64,000 bases of DNA from Paenibacillus_AB hodogayensis (lineage in GTDB: Bacteria; Bacillota; Bacilli; Paenibacillales; NBRC-103111). The DNA lies in the NCBI RefSeq assembly GCF_039536325.1, contig NZ_BAAAYO010000021.1, forward strand, positions 124,001 through 188,000, written 5' to 3'. Numbering within the stretch: the first letter of the stretch is position 1; every line of letters starts with the position of its first letter. Below the pieces are notes generated by a model. That model had not been told where the DNA came from. It made no database searches and worked only from the letters and a program-made list of their open reading frames with translations. Below, piece after piece: positions 26,275 to 35,133 of this stretch. Position numbers and translations under genes: made by a program.

Positions 26275-27005
26275 ATGACAAAACCTAAACGAAGCTATAC
26301 GATTTGGTTTTCCCAGCGGACGGGAAGCACGCTGCTCAATTATGCGCTGGCTTCGACCGGGGTGGCGGGCGATCCCTGTGAATGGCTGCATTCCAGTACA
26401 AGGACCCTGCTACGCTGAAGCGAGAAGATCTTGAACAGATATGGCAATCCGGAACGACACCCAACGGTATATTCGGGTTGAAAACTAGTTTTAAGCAGAG
26501 ATGGATCGACGCGTTCCGCACAATGTTCGAGCTTCCCCAGGATGCTTCGCGTGCGGAGGTATGGAGTGAAGCATTTCCGAATTGCTCCAAGCATATTTAC
26601 ATGACGCGCCGTAACAAAGTGAGATTGGCTGTCTCCTGGTGGCGTGCGATCGTTTCCGGCGAATGGCATCGAAATTTCGGGGAAAAGCCCATGGAACATG
26701 ATATTGCCGATAAGTACAATTACGAGGCCATTCATCATCTGATCTTCCAAAGCACGATGTGCGAAGCAGCAATAGAGGATTTCTTCTCCGAATCGGATAT
26801 CGTCCCCCTGACGATAGTCTACGAAGATTTTATTCAAGATTATGAGGGAACCGTCATGAAAGTATTGGAGTTTTTGGATATTCCGACGGATCACGTTAAC
26901 GTAGCCCCGCCAGCATTGGAACGGTTGGCAGATGATGTTGCGGAGCAATGGGTGCAACGGTTTCGGGAAGAAAGCCAGAAGGAATGGGAGAACATAAGAT
27001 GGTAA
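26275..27005 (+). pseudogene. Frameshifted Stf0-type sulfotransferase
   Basis: From ATG 26275 the frame reads IWFSQRTGSTLLNYALAS, the PAPS phosphate-binding loop of a sulfotransferase, but stops at 26416-26418. Losing one T near 26391 (restored reading EWLHFQYKDPATL) joins it to the frame open to 27005. That second part includes FGLKTSF, YMTRRNKVRLAVSWWRA and VYEDFIQDYEGTVMKVLEF, typical of the Stf0 family that sulfates trehalose or other glycans. Restored, it would be about 243 residues and nearly complete. Either the gene is broken or there is a base error. A hairpin repeat follows it. Confidence 0.8.
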
Positions 27006-27026
27006 TCGTTCTCTGGGCGAAGGATA

Positions 27027-27110
27027 CCTGAAGTTTAACAACATGTCTGAGCAGCAAGGCAGTCCTTTTCGGAATGAAATGGGCTTTCCAACATTCGTTC
27101 AACTTATATA
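27027..27110 (+). repeat. Hairpin repeat, copy 2
   Basis: It contains AGCAGCAAGGCAGTCCTTTT, then a GAAATGGGCTT segment, and ends ATTCGTTCAACTTATATA. An inner stem pairs CCTTTTC with GAAATGG with one mismatch. It closely matches copy 3 at 39031-39109 and the reverse complement of copy 1 at 25535-25628. It lies between the broken sulfotransferase and the terminator shared with the next AraC gene. Confidence 0.7.
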
Positions 27111-27144
27111 GGCGGCTGACAGCAATAGTCAGCCGCCTTTTTTT
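27111..27144 (+). terminator. Strong terminator between the sulfotransferase and AraC genes
   Basis: GGCGGCTGAC (27111-27120) and GTCAGCCGCC (27128-27137) pair perfectly over 10 bp, followed by seven T. The minus-strand AraC stop codon (27129-27131) lies within the hairpin. Confidence 0.9.
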
Positions 27145-28034
27145 GTTAGGCCGAGGCTCTTCTTATTCGTTTTTCGATACGTGTGCGGGGTTATCCCGGT
27201 CCTCTTCTTGAACGTCTTAGTAAAAAACGAGGGCGATGCGAAACCAAGCTGTTCCGCGATGAGGGAGATGGGGAGATCGGTATTCACAAGCCGCTCCTGT
27301 GCCGCTTCGATCCGGATGTCCGCCAATTTCTCGCTGAACGTCTTTTTGTACATATGCTGCAAGACCCGATTCGTCTGGCGCGTGCTGAGATGCAGCTGGG
27401 CGGCCAAATGCTCCAAGGTCAAATGAGAGGAATAGTGGTCGAAATACGCATCGATCAGGTGGCTGCGCACATCATCTGTTCCTCGAGTCGGGAGAGGATC
27501 GAAGCGATCCGTCCGGGTGGTCATGGCCCGTATCAGATCGATCAGAATCTCATTGAAGGCATTCTGAACCTTGGTGTAATAGCCAAGTCGGCGTTCTTCC
27601 AGTTCCCGGGCGATTTGTTGAAGCCGTTCGAGAAAGCCCGATTGATTCGGGATGCAGCGGTAATCCGTCGGAGGAAACACGGCTTTCAACGCCTCGATCT
27701 CGCCAGGCGGGCAATCGAAGTCGTCCTGAAGCTCGATATACTCGAAACGGAACGTGTATTTGCGCAAGGGCGTCCGCTTATCCGTCAAAATGGCATGGTA
27801 AAGGCCCGGAGGAATCAGGTAGGCGTGGTGGGGGACAAGCGGCACCTCTAGTCCATTCAACGCCAGACGCCCCGAACCGGAGGCGACGAAATGCAGCTCC
27901 GTCATGGCGTGATTGTGCCGATTCCTCATCGCCGGCGCGTCGGCCGAAAGGAATGAAGTGTCCAAGTGAATGTCGAACATCAAGTTCCCGATCCGGGCGC
28001 GGATGCTAAAGCTCATCGTCTCTTGTAATTCCAT
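27129..28034 (-). CDS. AraC-family transcriptional regulator
   Basis: 301 residues from ATG 28034. The open frame extends further upstream without a supported start. The N-terminal cupin-like domain includes NRHNHAMTELHFVASGSG and HHAYLIPPGLYH. The C-terminal DNA-binding domain has LTLEHLAAQLHLSTRQTNRVL and ISLIAEQLGFASPSFFTKTFKK. It is transcribed away from the cupin/ceramidase-like pair, whose shared promoter region (28035-28187) it probably controls. The ligand is unknown. Confidence 0.88.
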   Translation of the reverse strand: MELQETMSFSIRARIGNLMFDIHLDTSFLSADAPAMRNRHNHAMTELHFVASGSGRLALNGLEVPLVPHHAYLIPPGLYHAILTDKRTPLRKYTFRFEYIELQDDFDCPPGEIEALKAVFPPTDYRCIPNQSGFLERLQQIARELEERRLGYYTKVQNAFNEILIDLIRAMTTRTDRFDPLPTRGTDDVRSHLIDAYFDHYSSHLTLEHLAAQLHLSTRQTNRVLQHMYKKTFSEKLADIRIEAAQERLVNTDLPISLIAEQLGFASPSFFTKTFKKRTGITPHTYRKTNKKSLGLTKKGG

Positions 28035-28187
28035 ACCACATTCACACCCTCCGTCGACGGACGTAATGATACTAAAGTGACATGTTTCCGCAAAAGATGG
28101 CGGCTGGACGGCTACTTTCGCCTGTTTCCCCGCGCTATACTCTTGGTGCAGTCCATAAAATCTTACTATAAACGGAGGAAACAAGCC

Positions 28188-28544
28188 ATGCCGCAGCCGT
28201 TCGTCAAAACACTTTCCCAGCTCCCGGGCTATGAGGGAGAAGGCGTCACTTTCCTGGAAGAGCACGAGGCCGAAACGATCTCCAGCAGCTATGTGCGATT
28301 GGCCAAAGGACAGAGCACCACGATCGGCAATCACGATGACGAAGAGGAGATTTATATTATTATGGGAGGTCGGGCCAGCCTCAGACTGAACCAGACCGTC
28401 CATGAAGTCGGGTTCGGCGACGTCGTCTACATCCCGCGCGATGTGGAGCACCAGGCGACCTGCGTCTCCGATGAGGATTTCGAATATATTTGCGTCGCGA
28501 ACTGGCCGGATCGGATTCCGGGGCAGCCCGTACACCACAAGTAA
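28188..28544 (+). CDS. Small cupin-domain protein
   Basis: 118 residues forming a single cupin barrel. Motif 1 is near GNHDDEEEIYIIMGG; its metal ligands are His and Glu. Motif 2 is near FGDVVYIPRDVEHQ. Single cupins are sugar isomerases, dioxygenases or binding proteins, and the sequence does not settle which. GGAGG lies 8-10 bases before ATG 28188. It is followed after 21 bases by the ceramidase-like hydrolase, forming a two-gene operon opposite an AraC regulator. Confidence 0.85.
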   Translation: MPQPFVKTLSQLPGYEGEGVTFLEEHEAETISSSYVRLAKGQSTTIGNHDDEEEIYIIMGGRASLRLNQTVHEVGFGDVVYIPRDVEHQATCVSDEDFEYICVANWPDRIPGQPVHHK

Positions 28545-28565
28545 AGACAAGGGCAGGGGAGACGT

Positions 28566-29843
28566 ATGCGATTTGGGGTTGCCAAAGATCTGATCACGCC
28601 GGATCAGCCCGCTTACATGGGAGGGTATGCCTCCTTCTTCAATCAACAATTTCAAGGGATTCATGACGATTTGTATGTGCGCACGCTTCTCGTGGAGGAT
28701 GGAGGGACGAAGCTGGTCTTCGTGTCGCTCGATCTGTTGTTCCATGACTTCGCCTTGACGGAAGAGCTGCAGCGGTGGGTCGAGACGGCCTACGGCATCC
28801 CCGGCCGCCATTTCTTTCTCGCCTACAGCCATACGCATGGCGGTCCCGCCTTGGTCGGCTATGACGATGCCAGTCAGCATTCGCCGGCGTATGAACGGTT
28901 CCTAATCGACCGTATTCAAAGCTGCGTGTCCCGGGCGATGGTCAATCTGTTCGAGGGTACGCTGGAGGCTGGAGGCGTCGACGGGGACTGGAATATGAAC
29001 CGAAGGCGCCTGGTGGACGGGAAGATGCAGAACAAGCCGAATCCGGAAGGAGCGAAGGACGATCGCTTGCACGTGTTGCGGGTTCTGGATGCGAACGGGC
29101 GGACGAAGGTCGTCTTGTTCAATTACGCCTGTCATCCCGTCACGGTCCGGGACACCCCGTATTTGTCCGGGGACTACCCCGGCCGGGCTTGCCACCTGAT
29201 CGAGGCCGAATATTACGGCGCGACAGGGATCTTTTTCCAGGGGGCAGGAGGGAACAGCCGGCCGAAGGCTACGGCGTACAAAGGCTCGTTCATCACGTGC
29301 ACGTATGACGAAGTGAATGAGATGGCGGCTTCGATCGTACAGGCGATCAAGCGTCTCTTCGCCAATCCAAAGGCGATGGCGCCGGTTCAGCCGAAGCTGG
29401 CCGCATGTCAGTTCCGGATTCGCTTGGAATTGGAGCCGTATCCTAAGCGCCATTTTGCGGATATCGCCAATGACCCGGACTCTTGGCCCGGACTCGTCGG
29501 CATGGCGAATCGCGTGTTCGACGGGTACGAGTCTCAGCCGGATTTTATGCTGCTGCCGGCCGGGCTGATTCGCTTGAGCGCCGATCTTTATATCGCCTAT
29601 ATGGGCGGCGAGCCCTGCTATGAAGTGAAGCAGAAGCTGGAGCGGCTGTTCCCGGACGTCACGCTGCTGTTCTGGGGCTATGCCGATGCTGCCGCTTACA
29701 TTCCCGACGATCGGATTCTAGCCGAGGGCGGATATGAGGCGGAAGGGTCTGTCGTGGAATATGGATTGAAGGGACCGTTTCGTCCCGGCATCGACGCGCG
29801 GATGGCGGAAGCGTTCACGACGGCGTTTCGGGCTTTGCAGTGA
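28566..29843 (+). CDS. Neutral/alkaline ceramidase-like amidohydrolase
   Basis: 425 residues matching the N-terminal catalytic domain of neutral/alkaline ceramidases: a start VAKDLITP, then SLDLLF, and the zinc-ligand segment AYSHTHGGP near residue 100. FNYACHPVTV near residue 195 gives further His. Full ceramidases are about 650 residues and have a C-terminal domain that is missing here. There is no signal peptide. In Firmicutes such short homologues sit in sugar loci, so a glycan amide or ester is as likely as ceramide. It follows the cupin gene by 21 bases. Confidence 0.85.
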   Translation: MRFGVAKDLITPDQPAYMGGYASFFNQQFQGIHDDLYVRTLLVEDGGTKLVFVSLDLLFHDFALTEELQRWVETAYGIPGRHFFLAYSHTHGGPALVGYDDASQHSPAYERFLIDRIQSCVSRAMVNLFEGTLEAGGVDGDWNMNRRRLVDGKMQNKPNPEGAKDDRLHVLRVLDANGRTKVVLFNYACHPVTVRDTPYLSGDYPGRACHLIEAEYYGATGIFFQGAGGNSRPKATAYKGSFITCTYDEVNEMAASIVQAIKRLFANPKAMAPVQPKLAACQFRIRLELEPYPKRHFADIANDPDSWPGLVGMANRVFDGYESQPDFMLLPAGLIRLSADLYIAYMGGEPCYEVKQKLERLFPDVTLLFWGYADAAAYIPDDRILAEGGYEAEGSVVEYGLKGPFRPGIDARMAEAFTTAFRALQ

Positions 29844-29913
29844 GCGCGCAATGCAGCCGCCTTTTTCAAGCTGACGAGCGAATGCTCGCCGCCTTATCAT
29901 CCTATCACCTATC

Positions 29914-29948
29914 AAAACCACCAGAGAGTCACATCTCCGGTGGTTTTT
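29914..29948. terminator. Bidirectional terminator between the ceramidase-like and IclR genes
   Basis: AAAACCACC (29914-29922) and GGTGGTTTT (29939-29947) pair perfectly, with T-runs on both strands. It serves the convergent genes; the IclR stop lies inside it. Confidence 0.8.
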
Positions 29949-30717
29949 GTGTGTAAAAGGGCCGGCTTGTGTAGCCTAGCTTAACCGAAATGTCATGCGC
30001 CGCATGTTGGACCTTTTGGATCAGGTCAGGCATTTGTTCGTCTCCAAACTGGACGTCGAGTCCGGCAATGCTGAGCGCCGCGATCGTTTGACCCGTATGA
30101 TCCATAATAGGGGCGCCAAGTTCAGCCGTGTAGTTTTCAAGCTCGGATCGGCTGAAGCTGTAACCGGTCTTTTGCGACTGCACCAATGCTTCGCGCAATT
30201 GCTGCTTGTCAATGATGGTCCCGGAGCAGAGCGGCTTCAATTCCACCTCGTTCAAATAATTTTCCCTATCGGCATCGGGCATAAAGGCCAGTATAATCCG
30301 CGAGGAGGCGCCTGCGTATAGAGGCGCTTTTTTGCCAATCTTGGTGAAAAGCCGGACCGGGTGGTCGGTATCGAGTTTTTCTATGTACATGGTGGAATGG
30401 TCGTCTCGTACGGCGAGGTGAACCGCCCGGTTGACGTCGTCGCGCAAATGCTGCATGGCTTCGAGTGCGATATGCCGAATATTGAGGCGCTCCGCTACCA
30501 AATTCCCGAATTGCAAAAATAATAGACCGAGCGTGTAGTAGCCGTCGGCTTGCTTGGTCAAAAACCCCATTTCTTCAAGTGATCCGATCATGCGGTGAAC
30601 GGAAGTTTTCGGTATATGGGATAGTTCGACCATGTCAGTAATGGTAAGTTTGGTATGCGTTAAAAAAAGCTGAAGAAGGTCCATCGAGCGTACGACCGTT
30701 TTATTTTTGTTTTGCAC
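29929..30717 (-). CDS. IclR-family transcriptional regulator (KipR-like)
   Basis: 262 residues. The N-terminal winged helix (VRSMDLLQLFLTHTKLTITDM, IPKTSVHRMIGSLEEMGFL) is followed by the IclR effector domain (AMQHLRDDVNRAVHLAVRDD, GASSRIILAFM, GYSFSRSELENYTAELGAPI). It is divergent from an MFS transporter and pxp genes; in B. subtilis the IclR protein KipR controls kipI-kipA, the pxpB-pxpC homologues. Two matching palindromes in the promoters of the transporter and of pxpB are its likely binding sites. It probably responds to the substrate of this operon. Confidence 0.9.
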   Translation of the reverse strand: MQNKNKTVVRSMDLLQLFLTHTKLTITDMVELSHIPKTSVHRMIGSLEEMGFLTKQADGYYTLGLLFLQFGNLVAERLNIRHIALEAMQHLRDDVNRAVHLAVRDDHSTMYIEKLDTDHPVRLFTKIGKKAPLYAGASSRIILAFMPDADRENYLNEVELKPLCSGTIIDKQQLREALVQSQKTGYSFSRSELENYTAELGAPIMDHTGQTIAALSIAGLDVQFGDEQMPDLIQKVQHAAHDISVKLGYTSRPFYTQKPPEM

Positions 30718-30851
30718 GGTTTGCCTCCAGTTTGTTCAAATCCTGCATGGACATCATCTGTAATCGAATGCCGTTGCCATCTACCAGTATACAACGAATG
30801 CCGAATGAATCCCAATAAACGGCATTTGGTTCGGATCCATCAAAAATATTT

Positions 30852-30927
30852 CTTGCATTTTGGGTAATACCCACTATAATGATCGTATATATAGGGATTG
30901 AATTTCGGATTTTAAATACCGAAATTC
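30852..30927 (+). promoter_or_regulatory. Promoter and IclR-type palindrome before the MFS gene
   Basis: TTGCAT (30852-30857), a 16-base spacer and TATAAT (about 30875-30880) form a sigma-A promoter. About 20 bases beyond lies GAATTTCGG (30900-30908) facing CCGAAATTC (30919-30927). This placement after the -10 fits repression by blocking. The same arrangement recurs at 32382-32460. Confidence 0.72.
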
Positions 30928-30975
30928 GGAATTATATGTTGCGGAGAGGAAAATCTATGAGGAGGCAATAGTAGA

Positions 30976-32364
30976 ATGGGCACACAAGTTTTGGAGGTCA
31001 GGAGCCGGCGGGATATAATCGATTTTGTGAATAACAATCCGGTTAGCCGATCGGGATTTAAAATTATTTTGCTGGCGCTGGCCGGCGTGTTCGTCGACGC
31101 CTACGACTTTACGAGCATCGGGATCGGAACGGCGCAATTGCAAGAGCAGTTTCATCTATCTTCCGTGGAGCTCGGAAGCTTGACGGCCATTATGGCGGTA
31201 GGTTCTTTGTTGGGCGCTGTTTTTGGCGGCTACTACACGGATAAGTTCGGCCGGAACAAAATGTTTATGATCGATTTGTTTTTAATGGTGTTCGCCGCAT
31301 TCGGCGCTGCTCTGTCGCCGAACTATACTTGCCTTGTCATTTTTCGTTTTCTGATGGGGATTGGCGTCGGGCTGGACATTCCGATCGCGTTAAGCTTTAT
31401 CGCCGAGTACAGCAACAGGAAGAAAAAAGGCTCGAATGTTACGTTGTGGTGCCCGCTATGGTTTTGCGCTGCCTCGGCTACCGGTTTAATCGCGCTGCCG
31501 TTTTATTTGCTGGACCAGCACGAGTACATTTGGAGATGGTCTGTCGGTCTTGGCGGCGTGTTTGCCCTCATTGTTTTGTTCTTGCGTTATTTCTTTATGA
31601 GCGAGAGTCCTCTCTGGGCTGCAAACTACTTATCGTTGGACGAAAGTGCGAAGGTCATTCGCAAGACTTATCATATTGAAGTGATCGTCCACCCGGAGGC
31701 AAAAGGGCAGGCGCTTGCCGAGAAGAAGAAAAAGGTGCCGTATACGGCGATTTTCCGCGGCAAATACAAGATGCGCACCTTGCTCGCCTCGATCATTACG
31801 TTTACGCAAAGCATGGAGTACTTTGCCGTCGGATTTTACATTCCGACCATTTCAACCATTCTCTTCGGCAAAGGCGTCATCTACGCCATTACCGGCACGA
31901 TCGTCTTTAATCTGTTCGGAGCGCTCGGGGGCTTCCTGGGCTCCTCGCTCAATACCCGCTGGGGTGTGAGGAAGCTGTCGATTATCGGCTACATCGTAGC
32001 TGTGCTTGGTCTGCTCTGCATGGGACTGCTCGGCAATACGTATATCGGCATCTCCGTTGTTCTGCTCGCCGCATTTATATTCGGCCATGCGTTCGGTCCG
32101 GGTTCGCAAGGAATGACGATGGCTACATTGTCTTATCCAACCGAATTGCGCGGAATAGGAGCAGGTTTCGGGCAAGGAGCGACGCGTGTCGGCAGCATTC
32201 TCGGCTTCTTCTTGTTCCCGGTCGTACTGGCGGCCGCAGGTTTGCACAATACCTTGTTATTGCTCGCCATTGTTCCGTTTCTCGGCTTGATCGCCACACT
32301 GCTCATCAAGTGGGAGCCGGTCGGTCACGATGTAGAGAACGAGGAAATTGAAGCGACGGCATAA
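30976..32364 (+). CDS. MFS transporter, organic-acid/sugar:proton symporter type
   Basis: 462 residues with 12 predicted membrane helices. The loop DKFGRNK between helices 2 and 3 and FRFLMGIGVGLDIPIALSFIAEY in helices 4-5 are typical of the sugar/aromatic-acid symporter group. TELRGIGAGFGQGATRVGS marks the second half. It stands between an IclR-controlled promoter and pxpBCA, so it probably imports the compound that the operon degrades, such as 5-oxoproline or a similar cyclic amide. A second promoter lies between it and pxpB. Confidence 0.9.
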   Translation: MGTQVLEVRSRRDIIDFVNNNPVSRSGFKIILLALAGVFVDAYDFTSIGIGTAQLQEQFHLSSVELGSLTAIMAVGSLLGAVFGGYYTDKFGRNKMFMIDLFLMVFAAFGAALSPNYTCLVIFRFLMGIGVGLDIPIALSFIAEYSNRKKKGSNVTLWCPLWFCAASATGLIALPFYLLDQHEYIWRWSVGLGGVFALIVLFLRYFFMSESPLWAANYLSLDESAKVIRKTYHIEVIVHPEAKGQALAEKKKKVPYTAIFRGKYKMRTLLASIITFTQSMEYFAVGFYIPTISTILFGKGVIYAITGTIVFNLFGALGGFLGSSLNTRWGVRKLSIIGYIVAVLGLLCMGLLGNTYIGISVVLLAAFIFGHAFGPGSQGMTMATLSYPTELRGIGAGFGQGATRVGSILGFFLFPVVLAAAGLHNTLLLLAIVPFLGLIATLLIKWEPVGHDVENEEIEATA

Positions 32365-32381
32365 TCTTGTTCAGCAGCCCT

Positions 32382-32460
32382 TTGCATAATTCGCAAACTT
32401 GACTATAATGATCGCATACCTATTTATCCGTAATTCGGTGTTAACATACCGAATTACGGA
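32382..32460 (+). promoter_or_regulatory. Promoter and perfect IclR-type palindrome before pxpB
   Basis: TTGCAT (32382-32387), 16 bases, then TATAAT (32404-32409). TCCGTAATTCGGT (32427-32439) and ACCGAATTACGGA (32448-32460) form a perfect 13-bp inverted repeat. Both promoters share CTATAATGATCG around the -10. The palindrome lies 18 bases past the -10. Confidence 0.78.
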
Positions 32461-32537
32461 ATTTATTGTTTTTGTCCGAATCCCATGAGATCGGGATCGA
32501 CCGGGCTCGTTTCTATCATTGCGAGGTGCTGAGCTGC

Positions 32538-33308
32538 ATGATTGACGTTGAGGACTACTTGAAATGGAAGCTGCCGGAGGGGGTTCGGATTGTTCCGCTA
32601 GGCGATAGCGCCCTTGTCATCCAATGGGGCGATGCCATCACACCGGAGACGCATCAACGGATCAGACAATTAACGGCTTATTTGGAAGTCGAGCCATTCG
32701 TCGGGATGATCGAGTGCGTGCCCGCATTTACGACCGTCACGGTGTATTACGATGCATTAATCATGATCGAGGAGCATGGAGATCTGCTTGCGTCGGAGGA
32801 CAGCGATTTCCCATTTGCTATTGCCGCGACGCTAATGCGAGGCATCCTGAACAGACTGGAGAAAGCAACGGTTCATCCTACAAGAGTGGTGGACATCCCC
32901 GTTTGTTACGGGGGAGAGCTGGGGCCCGATCTGGAGGCGGTAGCGGAGCATAACGAATTGGGCGTGGAAGAGGTTATCGCCATTCATACCTCTGCCGATT
33001 ATCTCGTTTACATGCTCGGCTTTGCGCCGGGGTTTGCTTATTTGGGCGGCATGTCCGGCCGGATCGCCACGCCGCGCCGCCCATCGCCGCGGCTGTCGAT
33101 ACCGGCGGGTTCGGTCGGCATTGCCGGCAACCAGACCGGCGTCTATCCGATCAAAACGCCCGGCGGCTGGCAGTTGATCGGGAAAACGCCGATTCCGTTG
33201 TTTCTTCCCCGACAGACGCCGCCTACCTTGCTGCAAGCAGGAGATGTCGTCCGCTTCTACCGCATTTCCCGGAAGGAGTTCGACCAGTGGGAGGGGATGC
33301 AACGATGA
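32538..33308 (+). CDS. pxpB: 5-oxoprolinase subunit PxpB (KipI family)
   Basis: 256 residues of the KipI/PxpB family. IVPLGDSALVIQWG opens the first domain and VVDIPVCYGGELGPDLEAVA with MLGFAPGFAYLGGM the second. With PxpC and PxpA it forms the ATP-dependent enzyme that opens 5-oxoproline to glutamate. The start is taken as ATG 32538; the frame runs upstream to a TTG at 32466 that lies next to the operator palindrome and is unlikely. Its stop overlaps the pxpC start (ATGA). Confidence 0.92.
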   Translation: MIDVEDYLKWKLPEGVRIVPLGDSALVIQWGDAITPETHQRIRQLTAYLEVEPFVGMIECVPAFTTVTVYYDALIMIEEHGDLLASEDSDFPFAIAATLMRGILNRLEKATVHPTRVVDIPVCYGGELGPDLEAVAEHNELGVEEVIAIHTSADYLVYMLGFAPGFAYLGGMSGRIATPRRPSPRLSIPAGSVGIAGNQTGVYPIKTPGGWQLIGKTPIPLFLPRQTPPTLLQAGDVVRFYRISRKEFDQWEGMQR

Positions 33309-34312
33309 GTTTGCTGCTGTCAAGACCTGGACTGCTGACGACCGTGCAAGATTTGGGGCGGTTTGGCGCGCAAAAATACGGTGTCATCGTTAGCGGCGCC
33401 GTCGACCGGCAGGCATTGCGTATTGCGAATCTGCTCGTTGGCAACGAAGAGGGGGAAGCGGGCCTGGAGATGACGATTATCGGGCCTGAGCTCGTATTCG
33501 AGCGCACCGTGCTGATCTCGATTTGCGGCGCCGATTTGTCTCCTACGCTGGACGGCAAGCCTGTCCCTTTATGGAAAACGATTCTGGCTCCGCAAGGAAG
33601 CTGCCTGAAGTTCGGCAAAATTCGGCAGGGCTGCCGCGCTTATTTGGCTGTCGGCGGCGGACTGGATGTCCCGGCGGAATTGAATAGCCGGTCGACTTAT
33701 TTGCGCGCGCAGATTGGCGGGTTCCTCGGGAGGGCGCTGGTAGAAGGCGATCGAATCCCCATTGGAGCGCCTTCCTCTTCTGCCAAGCGGCTGCTCCTGC
33801 TCCTGAATAAACAAACGGATGAGGACGGATTTGCGGTAAGCCCGTGGTCGGTTACGTACGATCTGATCCCGCGGTATTGTCCCGACCCGACCGTGCAGGT
33901 CATCGCCGGGCAAGAATATGATCTGTTCGACGAGGAGAGCATTTACCGTTTTTTTCATGATCCCTTTACCGTCTTGCCGCAGTCTGACCGGATGGGGTAC
34001 CGGTTCAAGGGCAGCTCTCTCGCGTTAAAAGAGAAGCAGGAAATGATCTCCTCCGCCGTGACCTTCGGGACCGTTCAAGTGCCTGCTGACGGCAATCCGA
34101 TCGTATTGATGGCGGATCATCAGACGACGGGCGGCTATCCCAAACTAGCGCAGGTGATCTCGACCGATTTGCCGCTGCTGGCCCAAGTGAACTTGGGCGG
34201 CAAAGTTCGCTTCCAGCTCGTCTCGCTGCGGGCAGCACAGCGCAAATATGTCGCGCAGCAATTGGCGATGCGAACGCTCCGTCGCGGCTTGGAGCAGATG
34301 AATTCGATATAG
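33305..34312 (+). CDS. pxpC: 5-oxoprolinase subunit PxpC (KipA, biotin-dependent carboxyltransferase family)
   Basis: 335 residues from ATG 33305, overlapping the pxpB stop by four bases. It shows the PxpC start LLSRPGLLTTVQDLGRFG and VSGAVDRQALRIANLLVGN, then RAYLAVGGGLDVPAELNSRST. Near the end ADHQTTGGYPKLAQV is strongly conserved in KipA and urea-amidolyase C-terminal domains. It has no biotin carrier domain itself. It acts with PxpB and PxpA in the cytoplasm. Confidence 0.92.
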   Translation: MSLLLSRPGLLTTVQDLGRFGAQKYGVIVSGAVDRQALRIANLLVGNEEGEAGLEMTIIGPELVFERTVLISICGADLSPTLDGKPVPLWKTILAPQGSCLKFGKIRQGCRAYLAVGGGLDVPAELNSRSTYLRAQIGGFLGRALVEGDRIPIGAPSSSAKRLLLLLNKQTDEDGFAVSPWSVTYDLIPRYCPDPTVQVIAGQEYDLFDEESIYRFFHDPFTVLPQSDRMGYRFKGSSLALKEKQEMISSAVTFGTVQVPADGNPIVLMADHQTTGGYPKLAQVISTDLPLLAQVNLGGKVRFQLVSLRAAQRKYVAQQLAMRTLRRGLEQMNSI

Positions 34313-34326
34313 AAAGGAAGAGGAGC

Positions 34327-35100
34327 ATGCACGTTGTAGATTTGAACTGCGATATGGGAGAAAGCTTTGGAGCTTATAAGATGGGGAGCGACGCCGAGGT
34401 TTTGCAATATGTAACGTCCGCCAATATAGCTTGCGGCTTTCATGCGGGCGATCCTGCCACGATGCGCCGTACGGTCAAGCTCGCGCTTGAGCACGGGGTG
34501 GCGTTGGGCGCGCATCCGGGCTTGCAGGACTTGATCGGATTCGGCCGCCGGGACATGGATCTTTCTCCCGAGGAAGCTTACGATCTCGTCGTCTACCAGA
34601 TTGGCGCTTTGCTTGGATTTGTAAAGGCGGAAGGAGCCCGATTGCAGCATGTCAAAGCGCACGGCTCGTTGTACAATATGGCCGCCCGCCATGCCGGACT
34701 GGCGGAAGCGATCGCGGAGGCGGTGTATCGCGTCGATCCGGAGCTCGTATTGTTCGGGCTGGCGGGGAGCGAGCTGATCCGGGCGGGGCAAAAGGCGGGA
34801 CTGCAGACGGCGAGCGAAGTGTTCTCCGACCGGACGTATCAGGCAGACGGGTCGCTAACCTCCCGCAGACTGCCCGATGCGCTCATTACGGATGATCGGC
34901 AATCGGTGGATCAAGTGATCCGGATGGTCAAAGAAGGCAAGGTGCTTTCCCAGCAGCAAGTCGACGTTCCGATTCAAGCCGATACGATCTGTATTCATGG
35001 AGACGGGATTCATGCGGTTGCTTTTGCCGAGCGTATCCGGCGCTCCTTAACGGAAGCGGGCGTATTGGTGCAGGCGGTCGGTGCTGCAAAGAGCGAATAA
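34327..35100 (+). CDS. pxpA: 5-oxoprolinase subunit PxpA (LamB/YcsF family)
   Basis: 257 residues. VDLNCDMGESFGAYKMG at the start, ANIACGFHAGDPATM near residue 36 and VKAHGSLYNMAA near 115 mark the LamB/YcsF family. The fold is a metal-dependent deacetylase-like barrel. GAAAGGAAGAGGAG lies just before the ATG. Gene order here is pxpB-pxpC-pxpA. The flavoprotein gene follows 33 bases later on the same strand. Confidence 0.93.
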   Translation: MHVVDLNCDMGESFGAYKMGSDAEVLQYVTSANIACGFHAGDPATMRRTVKLALEHGVALGAHPGLQDLIGFGRRDMDLSPEEAYDLVVYQIGALLGFVKAEGARLQHVKAHGSLYNMAARHAGLAEAIAEAVYRVDPELVLFGLAGSELIRAGQKAGLQTASEVFSDRTYQADGSLTSRRLPDALITDDRQSVDQVIRMVKEGKVLSQQQVDVPIQADTICIHGDGIHAVAFAERIRRSLTEAGVLVQAVGAAKSE

Positions 35101-35133
35101 AGCGAAGACAGACAGCGGGGAGGCAAAGAACGC

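Noticed and set aside
27040..27110. Short peptide MSEQQGSPF encoded by the hairpin repeat
   Set aside because: It begins at an ATG in two copies but has no ribosome-binding site, and the third copy lacks the frame. The conservation is explained better by the hairpin.
32466..32537. Upstream start of pxpB at TTG 32466
   Set aside because: It lies only six bases after the operator palindrome and adds residues unlike PxpB. ATG 32538 fits the family start.
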